Source of the DNA: Chitinophaga arvensicola
GTDB lineage: Bacteria > Bacteroidota > Bacteroidia > Chitinophagales > Chitinophagaceae
Length of the DNA: 64,000 bases
Direction of reading: 5' to 3'
Assembly (NCBI RefSeq): GCF_900110835.1
Contig: NZ_FOJG01000002.1
Coordinates: 558,001-622,000, forward strand
A program made the translations under genes and the position numbers. Positions 16,309 to 24,332 of the stretch are shown here, in pieces; the stretch's first letter is position 1, and the number at the start of each line of letters is the position of its first letter. The notes under the pieces were generated by a model, which worked only from the letters and a program-made list of their open reading frames with translations, had not been told where the DNA came from and did not search any database.

Positions 16309-17184
16309 TTATTTGCCTGGAGTAGCGAATTGAGCTGGAGCCGGAGCACCTGCTTTAATATCTACCAACTGTACGTCAAATACCAGGATAGAGTTACCAG
16401 GAATTACCGGAGGACTTCCCTGTAAGCCATAAGCCAATACAGAAGGAATTACCAGGGTAGCTTTGGAACCTTTTTTCAGACCGCTTAAACCAGCATCCCA
16501 ACCTTTGATTACGAAACCGCGACCGATAGGGAATTTGATTGGCTCTAAAGGCATACCTGGGCGGAGTGTTGAATCCTGGCTGGAATCAAATACTTTACCG
16601 GAAGTCAGTTTACCAGTGTAGTGTACATAAACAGTATCACCTGGGTTAGGTGTGCTGCCGGTACCTTCCTGCGTAACCGCTACGTATACACCTTCTGCGT
16701 TCTTTGTAGCGTTGATTTTATTTTTATCCAGGTACTCTTTAATGAGTTTTTCGTCTTTTTCTTTCTGGGCGCCGGCAGAGTATTTGTTTTCTACAGCGAA
16801 AGTGATTTTCAGTTTATCACCTTTTTTACCAAATGGAGGACGCTCCTGAGCTGGTAATGAATCCCAAGGAATGATAAAAGTAGCGCTATCACCTTCGTGG
16901 AGGAGGGCGATACCTTCCATCAGATCGTACTTGTTCTGAGGTTTAGCCACCAGCACTGGGATTGCAGCACCTACCATTTTACGCGAGTCGCCCAGCAGGG
17001 AATCATTGATACGCTGGGTAACATTCACCAGGGCAGTATCGCCCAATTTCAGTTGTGCTCCGCTGCCGGATTTGTGAACGATATACTCAATACCGCCCGG
17101 TGTTTTTTTAACACCTGTACCGCAACTGGCTAAGAGAAAGCCTAAAGCCGCAGTTGCAACTAAAAACTGATTGTTTTTTTTCAT
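16309..17184 (-). CDS. FKBP-type peptidyl-prolyl isomerase lipoprotein, two FKBP domains
   Basis: The 291-aa product has a lipoprotein signal with LASC (Cys21). Two FKBP-like domains follow: a diverged one (about 30-135, ending PFGKKGDKLKITFAVENK) and a well-conserved one (about 165-275: TVYVHYTGKLTSGKVFDSS, IGRGFVIKGWDAGLSGLKKG, VIPSVLAYGLQG, NSILVFDVQLVDI). These enzymes speed proline isomerisation in folding envelope proteins. In gliding Bacteroidota a lipoprotein FKBP called GldI occurs beside a DHH phosphoesterase and ndk, as here, so a GldI-like role is possible but inferred. It follows the phosphoesterase by 36 bases. Confidence 0.92.
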   Translation of the reverse strand: MKKNNQFLVATAALGFLLASCGTGVKKTPGGIEYIVHKSGSGAQLKLGDTALVNVTQRINDSLLGDSRKMVGAAIPVLVAKPQNKYDLMEGIALLHEGDSATFIIPWDSLPAQERPPFGKKGDKLKITFAVENKYSAGAQKEKDEKLIKEYLDKNKINATKNAEGVYVAVTQEGTGSTPNPGDTVYVHYTGKLTSGKVFDSSQDSTLRPGMPLEPIKFPIGRGFVIKGWDAGLSGLKKGSKATLVIPSVLAYGLQGSPPVIPGNSILVFDVQLVDIKAGAPAPAQFATPGK

Positions 17185-17220
17185 TTGTTTGTATTAGTAG
17201 GTTGAATACTTTATTTAAGA

Positions 17221-18225
17221 TTATTGTAACAGGTCCTCATTTTCTTCGACTGCTTTAATAAAGCGGTCTACCGTTTTCTCCAGTGGATCTATGCTACGAC
17301 CTCCGGAAGCGTTGAAGTGACCACCGCCGTCGAAATATCTGCGGGCGAAGGTATTCACGTCAAAATCTCCTTTGGAGCGGAATGACAATTTCACTTCGGA
17401 ATTCCGGTCGATGATCAAAGCCGCCATTTTGATGCCCTGAATCGATAACAGGAAATTTACCAGACCTTCGGTATCGCCTGTCTGCAGGTCGAAACGTTTT
17501 AGATCTGAGTAAGGAATAGCCAGCATAGCTGTATTGTATTCATAGAATACTTCCATGCGGTTCAGCAGACTATGTCCGAGGAAGCGCAGGCGGTTTTCCA
17601 GGAAGTTGTCATAGATCGCCTGGTGGATCACCTCATGTTTCAGTCCTCTGTCCATCAGGTCGGCTACCATGCGGTGCACGGCGGCGGAAGTAGATGCAAA
17701 GCGGAAAGAACCCGTATCTGTGACAGTGCCGGCATAGATGCACTGTGCAATTTCGAGGTTAATATACTGCTCATCTCCCAATTTATATATAGTTTCATAA
17801 ACTAATTGGGCGGTGGAGCTGGCTTTTGTATCGCTGACACCGTAGTCAAAGCTGGGCTGTGGCTCCAGATGGTGATCTACCAGAATTTTGATACAATTCA
17901 GTTTTTCCAGGTGTGGCGCCAGGTTTTTGGTGCGGTAGAGGGCGTTGAAGTCCAGGCAAAACAGGAGATCAATACCTTCCAGTGCCTGAATAGCGCGGTC
18001 CATAGAGGACTCGTAATCAATGACAGTCTCTGCGCCAGGCATCCACTTCAGGAAATCCGGAAAATTGGTGGGTGAGATTACAGTTACCTGATGCCCTTTC
18101 TGTAATAGGTAGTGGTACATTGCTAAGGAAGATCCCATGGCATCCGCGTCTGGCTTCTGGTGCATCGTAATCACCACTTTCTTAGGGCTCTCCAGCAAAG
18201 GCTTAATTTCCTCGATCGGCTTCAT
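17221..18225 (-). CDS. DHH/DHHA1 phosphoesterase, NrnA-like
   Basis: NrnA-type enzymes degrade short oligoribonucleotides and pAp, and some hydrolyse pApA. The 334-aa product has the four DHH metal motifs (TMHQKPDADAMGSSLAMYHY, LLFCLDFN, LVDHHLEPQP, GTVTDTGSFRFAST) and the DHHA1 substrate motif GGGHFNASGGRS near residue 300. The length is normal. It is divergent from ndk and leads a pair with the FKBP lipoprotein; cdaA lies 1 kb away. Confidence 0.93.
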   Translation of the reverse strand: MKPIEEIKPLLESPKKVVITMHQKPDADAMGSSLAMYHYLLQKGHQVTVISPTNFPDFLKWMPGAETVIDYESSMDRAIQALEGIDLLFCLDFNALYRTKNLAPHLEKLNCIKILVDHHLEPQPSFDYGVSDTKASSTAQLVYETIYKLGDEQYINLEIAQCIYAGTVTDTGSFRFASTSAAVHRMVADLMDRGLKHEVIHQAIYDNFLENRLRFLGHSLLNRMEVFYEYNTAMLAIPYSDLKRFDLQTGDTEGLVNFLLSIQGIKMAALIIDRNSEVKLSFRSKGDFDVNTFARRYFDGGGHFNASGGRSIDPLEKTVDRFIKAVEENEDLLQ

Positions 18226-18349
18226 TAAAAAACTGTAATGTTAAGAGTTGATTTCCAATCACAACTAGTGGTTGAAACAGAAAACGAAGTGCGAAGATCT
18301 TTATTTGGGGCAGAATTTCAAAATTTTTTACCACTAAAGAAAATGTAAT

Positions 18350-18357
18350 TACTTTTG
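18350..18357 (+). promoter_or_regulatory. -7 box (TACTTTTG) of ndk
   Basis: TACTTTTG matches TAnnTTTG and lies 33 bases upstream of the ndk ATG, a typical promoter position. Confidence 0.55.
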
Positions 18358-18390
18358 CGGCCTAATCTGTAATTCGGAATTAAACATTAT

Positions 18391-18807
18391 ATGAGCAACA
18401 GAACATTTACTATGATCAAGCCTGATGCAGTAGCAAACGGGCACATTGGCGGCATTTTAAACATGATCAACGCTGCAGGTTTCCGCATCGTAGCCATGAA
18501 AATGACGCAGTTATCTACTGCTAAAGCAGGTGAGTTTTATGCAGTACATGCGGAAAGACCTTTTTACGGTGAACTGGTAGAATTCATGAGCAGCGGCCAC
18601 ATCGTAGCGGCTATCCTGGAGAAAGACAACGCCGTTGAAGATTTTCGCAAACTGATCGGTGCTACCAATCCTGCTAACGCAGAAGAAGGTACTATCCGCA
18701 AAAAATACGCAGAGTCTATCGGCCGTAACGCAGTTCACGGTTCCGACTCTGACGAGAACGCTGCTATTGAAGGTAACTTCTTCTTCAGCGGACTGGAAAA
18801 GTTCTAA
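18391..18807 (+). CDS. ndk: nucleoside diphosphate kinase
   Basis: The enzyme passes the gamma phosphate of ATP to other nucleoside diphosphates through a phosphohistidine. The 138-aa product has the family start TFTMIKPDAVANGHIGGIL, ERPFYGELVEFMSSGH, GATNPANAEEGTIRKKYAES and the active-site histidine His116 in NAVHGSDS. Length and motifs are typical. It has its own promoter box and terminator, so it is a single-gene unit. Confidence 0.98.
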   Translation: MSNRTFTMIKPDAVANGHIGGILNMINAAGFRIVAMKMTQLSTAKAGEFYAVHAERPFYGELVEFMSSGHIVAAILEKDNAVEDFRKLIGATNPANAEEGTIRKKYAESIGRNAVHGSDSDENAAIEGNFFFSGLEKF

Positions 18808-18833
18808 TTATTGATTAAGCAATCAATGACAAG

Positions 18834-18860
18834 GCCTGCTCACTAAGAGCAGGCTTTTTT
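18834..18860 (+). terminator. Rho-independent terminator of ndk
   Basis: GCCTGCTC / GAGCAGGC forms an 8-bp stem with loop ACTAA, followed by six T. It lies 27 bases after the ndk stop. Confidence 0.92.
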
Positions 18861-19218
18861 ATTTGCATAACAAATTCATTAATAAACATTTGCTCGCCTT
18901 ATCTAAAGTAAACATCCAATTGAAATGCCTCGGCTGACAGAAAGTCATCAACACATGTTTTATAATGAAAATATAAGCGCTGAAAAACGTACAAAAACAG
19001 CTTGAAACGACAAGGAAAATAAGTTTTTCAACATCTACCTAAAAAAATGATTTACAATAATATATGATCAACAAATAAAGGTAGCACTTTAAACAAACCG
19101 GTTTTCCTCTTTTTAGCCGGTTTTACCCCCTGTTTTGCTGATAGTATTTTATCCAAAAACGTAATTATTTCAGATAGGCGTTACCGTAGTTTTCCGAAAA
19201 GCTTTTAACTTGCCGGTT
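18861..19218. other. AT-rich intergenic region before xerD
   Basis: This gap of about 360 bases has no open frame of interest. A 7-bp inverted repeat (AAACCGG at 19095-19101 with CCGGTTT at 19117-19123) sits in an A/T-rich setting. TTAACTTG close to the xerD start resembles a -7 box with one mismatch. Nothing else was recognised. Confidence 0.45.
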
Positions 19219-20118
19219 ATGTGGGAATCATTCCGGAAACTATTTAAGGGCTATTTAAGATTAGAGCGATCGATGTCTGATCATTCCGTAGAGGCATATG
19301 TGCGGGATGTAGAAAAGCTGGAGCAATACCTGATGGCAAACGGCAAAGAAAAACTGCGGCCACAGGATGTTACTTTTGAAGATATGCAGGCATGTGTGCA
19401 ATGGATCGCCAAACTGGGGATGACTGCCAGTTCTCAGGCCAGAACCATCTCCGGATTAAAGGCGTTTTATAAATTTCTGTTGCTGGAAGACATGGCCACC
19501 GAAGATCCTACCCAGTTACTGGAGGCGCCCAAAATACTGCGTAAGCTGCCCGATGTACTCTCCTTTGAAGAAATAGAAAAGATCATTGCCCAGATTTCAC
19601 TGGACACAGCAGAAGGGCACCGGAACAAAGCCATCCTGGAAACCATGTACAGCTGTGGATTGCGGGTAAGCGAAGTCATTAATCTCCAGATTACACAACT
19701 GCATATGGATGTTGGATTTATCCGTGTAATCGGGAAAGGCAATAAGGAACGGATGGTGCCTATCGGCAAAGATGCCATGCGGCAGATTGATATTTACCGG
19801 AGAAATGTAAGAATTGAATTACCTGTAAAATACGGAGAGGAAGACACTCTCTTTCTCAACCGCCGTGGTGGCGCCCTGAGCAGAGTGATGATTTTCCTGG
19901 TGATCAAGGAACTCACCCAAAAGGCCGGGATCCAGAAGAATGTATCGCCCCATACCTTCCGGCACTCATTTGCCACGCACCTGGTAGAGGGCGGCGCAGA
20001 CCTGAGGGCGGTGCAGGAAATGCTGGGCCATGAAAGTATTACCACTACGGAAATATATACCCACCTGGACCGGGAATACCTGCGGGATACGCTGATGCGT
20101 TTTCATCCCCGGTTCTAA
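19219..20118 (+). CDS. xerD: tyrosine recombinase XerD
   Basis: XerD works with XerC at dif to resolve chromosome dimers. From ATG 19219 (MWESFRKLFKGYLRLERSMS) the product is 299 aa, normal for XerC/D. It has the SAM-like core-binding domain, then the catalytic residues: CGLRVSEV (Arg), GKGNKERMVPIG (Lys), PHTFRHSFATHL (His, Arg), LGHESITTTEIYTH (His and the tyrosine nucleophile). A TTG three codons upstream is less likely as the start. XerD rather than XerC is inferred from its closer motif fit; no integrative element surrounds it. Confidence 0.92.
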   Translation: MWESFRKLFKGYLRLERSMSDHSVEAYVRDVEKLEQYLMANGKEKLRPQDVTFEDMQACVQWIAKLGMTASSQARTISGLKAFYKFLLLEDMATEDPTQLLEAPKILRKLPDVLSFEEIEKIIAQISLDTAEGHRNKAILETMYSCGLRVSEVINLQITQLHMDVGFIRVIGKGNKERMVPIGKDAMRQIDIYRRNVRIELPVKYGEEDTLFLNRRGGALSRVMIFLVIKELTQKAGIQKNVSPHTFRHSFATHLVEGGADLRAVQEMLGHESITTTEIYTHLDREYLRDTLMRFHPRF

Positions 20119-20122
20119 ACAG

Positions 20123-20150
20123 GAACAGCTACCGGGGAAGGTAGCTGTTC
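20123..20150 (+). terminator. Hairpin after xerD, probable terminator
   Basis: GAACAGCTACC / GGTAGCTGTTC makes an 11-bp perfect stem with a 6-base loop, 4 bases after the xerD stop. The T-tract is weak (GCTTTCT). Confidence 0.65.
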
Positions 20151-20225
20151 GCTTTCTGCTGTTAGAAGGTCACAAACAATCGGGTAGTTTTGCCATGATA
20201 AGGGAGGAATACATCAAACAACCTG

Positions 20226-21116
20226 TTACAATAAGCTATGGGTTAGCAAACGAAATTTATCACTCTTCTTTTTCTTTGGACCCGTCAGGGTGATGACATC
20301 ACTAAACCAGTTTCCAATCTGGCTGGAAGCCCTTTTGACTCTCGAAGGCTTATATACAATATTTAAGTTGCTACAGGGGCGCAGATCCTGGCGTTCCGGC
20401 AGCCGGGCCATTTTTTCATCTTCCGCCCACAACAACTGTTCATTTCTATATACTTTAAAATACACGTCCGGTCCCAGGTAGTGGCGTCCTGCCAGCACTG
20501 TTTGCAGGGATCCTCCGGAAAGATGTTCTCTTGAAAAATGGATAGTATAACGTCCTACCTCATTGGTATGCGCATGCCCGATAAGTTGACCGGTCAGCGC
20601 ATTATACGCTTCCACTTTAAGATCAGGATGCCCTGCTCCTGCCATATGTTGTTTCACCACGCCTGTAATTACCCAGGCGCCAGCGTTGGCGTATATATTA
20701 TGCCAGGTGGCTGCTGGAATCACGTAGGCATAGGCGCCTACATATCCATCGCTGCTTCTTTTCCAATGCAGCACAAGTTTGCTGAGGTGGAAATTGCGGG
20801 GCTGGCGGCTACCGTTTTTACCTGGCAACTGATCCAGGCAAAGGTCCAGTTCCAACGCTTCTGTAATCAGATGTATTTCGTTCCAGGCGAGGTTAAAATT
20901 TCCTTTTTCATCCAGCGTGGCTTCCGCCAACAACCTGTCGGCCTTCATGAGTACTTCTCTGGCCGATAAAGGTTTCATGTCATTAAAGATGCCATGCTGG
21001 GGATCTGCCGATGTCTGCACTGCTGGCAGGTACACCCGGATCCGCGCATTTGCCAAAGGCTCTACGCAGTCGTTACAAATAAGTGCAGAGATGTTTCCGA
21101 TTAATAGGTAACTCAT
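20226..21116 (-). CDS. unknown protein with two transthyretin-like beta-sandwich domains
   Basis: From ATG 21116 (MSYLLIGNISALICNDCVEP) the product is 296 aa; a longer frame upstream adds only a phenylalanine/lysine-rich tail. There is no signal peptide. Two stretches look like carboxypeptidase-regulatory or transthyretin-type folds: residues 4-80 (GNISALIC...LANARIRVYLP...ATLDEKGNFNLAW) and about 150-215 (WVITGVVKQ...PDLKVEAYNALTGQLIGHAH...GRYTIHF), followed by GPDVYFKVYRNEQLLWA, a phrase seen in similar beta repeats. Several cysteines (CNDC) occur at the start. I do not recognise the family. It is divergent from the 21601 gene. Confidence 0.6.
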   Translation of the reverse strand: MSYLLIGNISALICNDCVEPLANARIRVYLPAVQTSADPQHGIFNDMKPLSAREVLMKADRLLAEATLDEKGNFNLAWNEIHLITEALELDLCLDQLPGKNGSRQPRNFHLSKLVLHWKRSSDGYVGAYAYVIPAATWHNIYANAGAWVITGVVKQHMAGAGHPDLKVEAYNALTGQLIGHAHTNEVGRYTIHFSREHLSGGSLQTVLAGRHYLGPDVYFKVYRNEQLLWAEDEKMARLPERQDLRPCSNLNIVYKPSRVKRASSQIGNWFSDVITLTGPKKKKSDKFRLLTHSLL

Positions 21117-21324
21117 AATTTTATTTTTTTTAAAGAAAAAAAAGGGGTTAACGAGCATCACCTGATGAACTGATTCTGCATTTTACTAACCAAAAAAACA
21201 AACACGGTAGAAAGGCCAATTACTATTTAACTTTTTGAGGACAATAGATTCAAAGCCGGTTGATGATACAAAGATTAGGAACTTTGGGAGAGCAGTCAAG
21301 CGTTTAACAACTGAAAAAAAGGTT

Positions 21325-21344
21325 TACGTATAACTACGTATAAC
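21325..21344. promoter_or_regulatory. Tandem 10-bp direct repeat, TACGTATAAC twice
   Basis: Two identical 10-base units stand back to back, one DNA helical turn apart, so two protein subunits could bind the same face. This is the arrangement used by many response regulators. The regulator is unknown; the LuxR-type regulator encoded at 23656 is a candidate. Confidence 0.5.
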
Positions 21345-21400
21345 AGCGAAGGGAATTACGGTACAGCGACTATGGCCTTTTTTAAGCACAGCAGAAAGAT

Positions 21401-21418
21401 ATGCGTATTTATACGCAT
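21401..21418. promoter_or_regulatory. 18-bp palindrome ATGCGTAT-TT-ATACGCAT
   Basis: Perfect 8-bp arms surround a 2-base centre, 183 bases upstream of the 21601 ATG. The short centre and lack of a T-run favour an operator over a terminator. Confidence 0.5.
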
Positions 21419-21600
21419 TTTGCAGTGAAGAGTACGTAATTCAATTTTACAATCGCCCTGTGCTAAATCGCTCAAACTCAATGGCACATTGACTCAACCT
21501 GTGAAAAGACGCAGGTAACTCCCTTTACAGCCTTGTAAGGACACAATTGTATATGCGATTATTTATAATAATTTTACCGCAAAACTAAAACTTACCCACT

Positions 21601-22023
21601 ATGAGCGACTTTCCCAAAAGGCCCATCCCTTCGGATACCGGCGCCTTCATTTCACTGGATGAAATGACCACACTCACAAAGAACCACGATGATGATCATG
21701 TGAATCAAAAATCATTTGGTACCCATGTTAAAGCCATGTGTTTTGGTAAGGATAAGATCATTGAATTGCTGGATCAACCGGGCGCCACTGCCCTCCGTAT
21801 TTATTATGGTATTAAGATAGATACTGATGGAGATGGCATCAAGGAAAAGAAAATGATCCTGGTTGCTGTTGATGAACATGGTAACGACATACTGCCATCT
21901 GAGACACCGGCTTCAGGTCCGGAAGGAATAGTAGCGAAAGGCGCAATGGCACTTATCCTGGATTCAGGCATGCCATGCCCTGAGTATTGTTCCAAACCAA
22001 AGAAACCGGGAGATCCCGATTGA
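21601..22023 (+). CDS. unknown small protein with DxDxDG loop and C-terminal CPxxC
   Basis: The 140-aa product has no signal peptide or membrane segment. Features seen: ISLDEMTTLTKNH at the start, QPGATALRIYYGIK in the middle, an EF-hand-like acidic loop DTDGDGIKEKK, LVAVDEHGNDIL, and a C-terminal MPCPEYC followed by a KPKKPGDPD tail. Similar small proteins with IRIYxG and CPxxC motifs appear to me to be common hypotheticals in Chitinophagaceae, but I cannot give a name. It starts a five-gene plus-strand group with a membrane protein, kinase, regulator and DUF2911 gene, and is 24 bases from the next start. Confidence 0.65.
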   Translation: MSDFPKRPIPSDTGAFISLDEMTTLTKNHDDDHVNQKSFGTHVKAMCFGKDKIIELLDQPGATALRIYYGIKIDTDGDGIKEKKMILVAVDEHGNDILPSETPASGPEGIVAKGAMALILDSGMPCPEYCSKPKKPGDPD

Positions 22024-22047
22024 GCAACGACATTTTAAAGCCATCTC

Positions 22048-22740
22048 GTGCGCGTAAACTTATTTGAAAGCATATACTACTGCATGACGGGGATCGAATT
22101 TTTAGTTCTGATCCCCTTCATTCTAAATTACAAATTGCTGGACAAGGCATCCAAATGCATCTACTATTATATTATCAGTAGCTTGGTTTTTGCAGGAGGT
22201 TCCTCACTGGTGGAACACTTCATGGGTAATAACATGTGGTTTTTCAGCTTAATGCATTTTGCACAGTTTGTAATCCTTTCGGTATTCTATTGGCGTTGCA
22301 TCCACAACGAGAATATGCGTACCGTCATCAAGTTTATGCCTGTCCTTATACTGGGGATATTTATATTTGACTTCTTCTGGGTAGAAGGCTTCCGGGCTTT
22401 CAACTCCATTTCATCCGGTGTGAAGCATCTTGTGTTGCTGGTATATGGACTCTACTTCTTCCTGCAAATGCTCCGGGACAGGAATCTGATCGAAAATGCG
22501 ATCTACATCGACTCCCTTCCTGTTTTCTGGTATAATTCAGGCATCTTTATTTTTTCCTGTACAGAGTTCCTGTTCTGTATCAGCTACAACCACCTGCAAA
22601 CCCTACAGTCTACCGGATTGACCAAAATAGGGATGACGATGGCTATCCTGAGTATCAATTATATAGTCGGAATAATATCAATGATTCTTCTGTATATTGG
22701 CTTCTCAAAGATTAAAAAAATGAAACATGCGAATTATTGA
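22048..22740 (+). CDS. seven-helix membrane protein, putative sensor partner of the kinase
   Basis: The 230-aa product reads as seven transmembrane helices (about 14-31, 38-56, 64-84, 96-115, 126-145, 160-181, 199-224) with short loops and a basic C-terminal KIKKMKH. Its last 14 bases overlap the start of the histidine kinase gene, so the two are translationally coupled. The frame opens with GTG 22048; ATG 22084 is possible, but the VNLFESIYYCM prefix fits the first helix better. The kinase has only one helix and no input domain, so this protein may supply signal input. That role is inference. Confidence 0.68.
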   Translation: MRVNLFESIYYCMTGIEFLVLIPFILNYKLLDKASKCIYYYIISSLVFAGGSSLVEHFMGNNMWFFSLMHFAQFVILSVFYWRCIHNENMRTVIKFMPVLILGIFIFDFFWVEGFRAFNSISSGVKHLVLLVYGLYFFLQMLRDRNLIENAIYIDSLPVFWYNSGIFIFSCTEFLFCISYNHLQTLQSTGLTKIGMTMAILSINYIVGIISMILLYIGFSKIKKMKHANY

Positions 22741-23533
22741 TGTTATTGTAATAGGCACTACAGTAATGTTAATGCTGGGAATTATCGTGATACTGCTGGT
22801 TATGCTCCAACAAAAAATGGTTATCTCACATAAACTTGTTATTAAGGATAAAGACCTGCAGCTACAACGGGAACGCCTCATCGCAGTATTACAGGGACAG
22901 GAACAGGAACGCAAACGTATTGCGGAAGATCTGCACGATGAAGTAGGTGCACAGCTTTCTGTACTGAAGCTGAACATTGGCGGCCTTCAATCGTTACTCA
23001 AAACCGGTAATGGAGAATTGGAGCGCCTGAAAGAAACCAAAGAATTTACGGATACTATCATACAACAGCTGCGGTTCATCTCTCAAAGCCTGCACCCCCA
23101 GGCACTGGAAAATCTCGGTCTGGCTCATGCGCTGGACTCGTTCTGTAACCTGATGAACAAGAACAAGCAGGTAAAAGTAACTTTTAAAGTAGCCGGCAAC
23201 GGACAGACGGTTGACCGGGAAAAATCACTGAACGCCTATCGTGTGGTGCAGGAACTGATCAACAACATTCTGAAACATGCCCAGGCCAAAGAGGTATTGA
23301 TCACCTATCAGACTACTCCGTCGCTACTGACTATCACCGTTGAAGACGATGGCAACGGGGCTTTACTTGATTCACTGGCTGATTCACGCAAGAAAGCAGG
23401 AAGCCTCGGACTCAAAAATATTGAGAGCCGGCTAAATATTATCGGTGGAAATATTAACTTCACTCCCAGAACACCACAAGGTACCATTGCTACAATAAGT
23501 GTGGAGAATTATCAGTCGCCAGCACAGATATAG
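22727..23533 (+). CDS. sensor histidine kinase, NarL/DesK type (HisKA_3)
   Basis: The 268-aa protein has one N-terminal helix (about 4-27), a short coiled coil, and a HisKA_3 dimerisation domain with phospho-acceptor His70 in IAEDLHDEVGAQLSVLKLNI. The ATPase part follows: VVQELINNILKHAQAKEVLI (N box), VEDDGNGAL (G1), GLKNIESRLNIIGGNI (G2). No periplasmic or PAS input domain is present. It should phosphorylate the LuxR-type regulator encoded 122 bases downstream. Confidence 0.92.
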   Translation: MRIIDVIVIGTTVMLMLGIIVILLVMLQQKMVISHKLVIKDKDLQLQRERLIAVLQGQEQERKRIAEDLHDEVGAQLSVLKLNIGGLQSLLKTGNGELERLKETKEFTDTIIQQLRFISQSLHPQALENLGLAHALDSFCNLMNKNKQVKVTFKVAGNGQTVDREKSLNAYRVVQELINNILKHAQAKEVLITYQTTPSLLTITVEDDGNGALLDSLADSRKKAGSLGLKNIESRLNIIGGNINFTPRTPQGTIATISVENYQSPAQI

Positions 23534-23655
23534 TTGATACTTATGTTGTTTTATTACTAAATTGCCATCCGGTTGTGTTAAACCCTCGCGTAATGACATG
23601 ACTTATAGTAATTTATTCCAAATAAAATAATAGCAAATCTTCTAACTGTCCACCT

Positions 23656-24312
23656 ATGACACACATAAAAGTGGCCATTGCGGATGATCATAAGATCTTT
23701 CGCAGTGGAGTCATAAACACGCTGATTCCTTACGAAAATATCAGCTTCATCTTTGAAGCCGATGATGGGCTGCATTTGCTGCAAATCATGGAAACACAGC
23801 AACCGGATGTTATTCTGATGGATCTGAAAATGCCTAATATGGATGGCATTGAAGCAACTATCAAGGTAAAAGAGAAATATCCGGACGTAAAAATCATTAT
23901 ACTCACCATGTATGAAGATGATAACTTCATTGTTCACCTGGTGGAAAACGGCGCCAATGCTTACCTGCTGAAAAATGCGGAACCTGAAGAGATTTACGAA
24001 GCCATCTGTACAACTTTTGAAAAAGGATTTTATTTCAATGAAAATGTAAACCTGGCACTGCTTAAAAAGGTACTTCATAAAAATAAACAACAATTTAAGC
24101 CGACACTAAAAAATGAAATCCAGCTCAATGACCGGGAGCAGGAAGTACTGAAGCTGATCTGCAATGAACTGACCACACAGGAAATTTCTGAACAGATTTT
24201 CCTGAGTCCTCGTACTGTAGAGGGTATCCGTCAAAAATTACTGGAAAAAATCAACGTCAAAAATAGCGTTGGTCTGGTACTGTATGCATTCCGTAACGGA
24301 TTAATTGAATAG
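23656..24312 (+). CDS. LuxR/NarL-family response regulator
   Basis: The 218-aa product has a receiver domain (IKVAIADDHKIFRSGVINTL, phospho-acceptor Asp56 in VILMDLKMPNMDG, Lys in NAYLLKNAEPEEI) and a C-terminal LuxR helix-turn-helix (LNDREQEVLKLICNELTTQE, SPRTVEGIRQKLLEKINVKN). It is the cognate regulator of the kinase just upstream and probably binds sites in its own upstream region. The DUF2911 gene follows after 20 bases. Confidence 0.94.
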   Translation: MTHIKVAIADDHKIFRSGVINTLIPYENISFIFEADDGLHLLQIMETQQPDVILMDLKMPNMDGIEATIKVKEKYPDVKIIILTMYEDDNFIVHLVENGANAYLLKNAEPEEIYEAICTTFEKGFYFNENVNLALLKKVLHKNKQQFKPTLKNEIQLNDREQEVLKLICNELTTQEISEQIFLSPRTVEGIRQKLLEKINVKNSVGLVLYAFRNGLIE

Positions 24313-24332
24313 CTTTAAATACCCACCAAAAT

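Larger units (their letters stand above)
21117..21600. other. 484-base regulatory gap between divergent unknown genes
   Basis: The gap is AT-rich and holds a tandem 10-bp direct repeat (21325-21344), a palindrome (21401-21418) and a further TACGTA (21433-21438). No gene was found. The density of symmetric TACG-type elements suggests a transcription-factor binding region controlling the 21601 operon, the 20226 gene, or both. Confidence 0.5.

Noticed and set aside
19219..20118. xerD as the integrase of a mobile element
   Set aside because: No attachment-site repeats, phage or conjugation genes lie around it, and its length and motifs fit the housekeeping recombinase.
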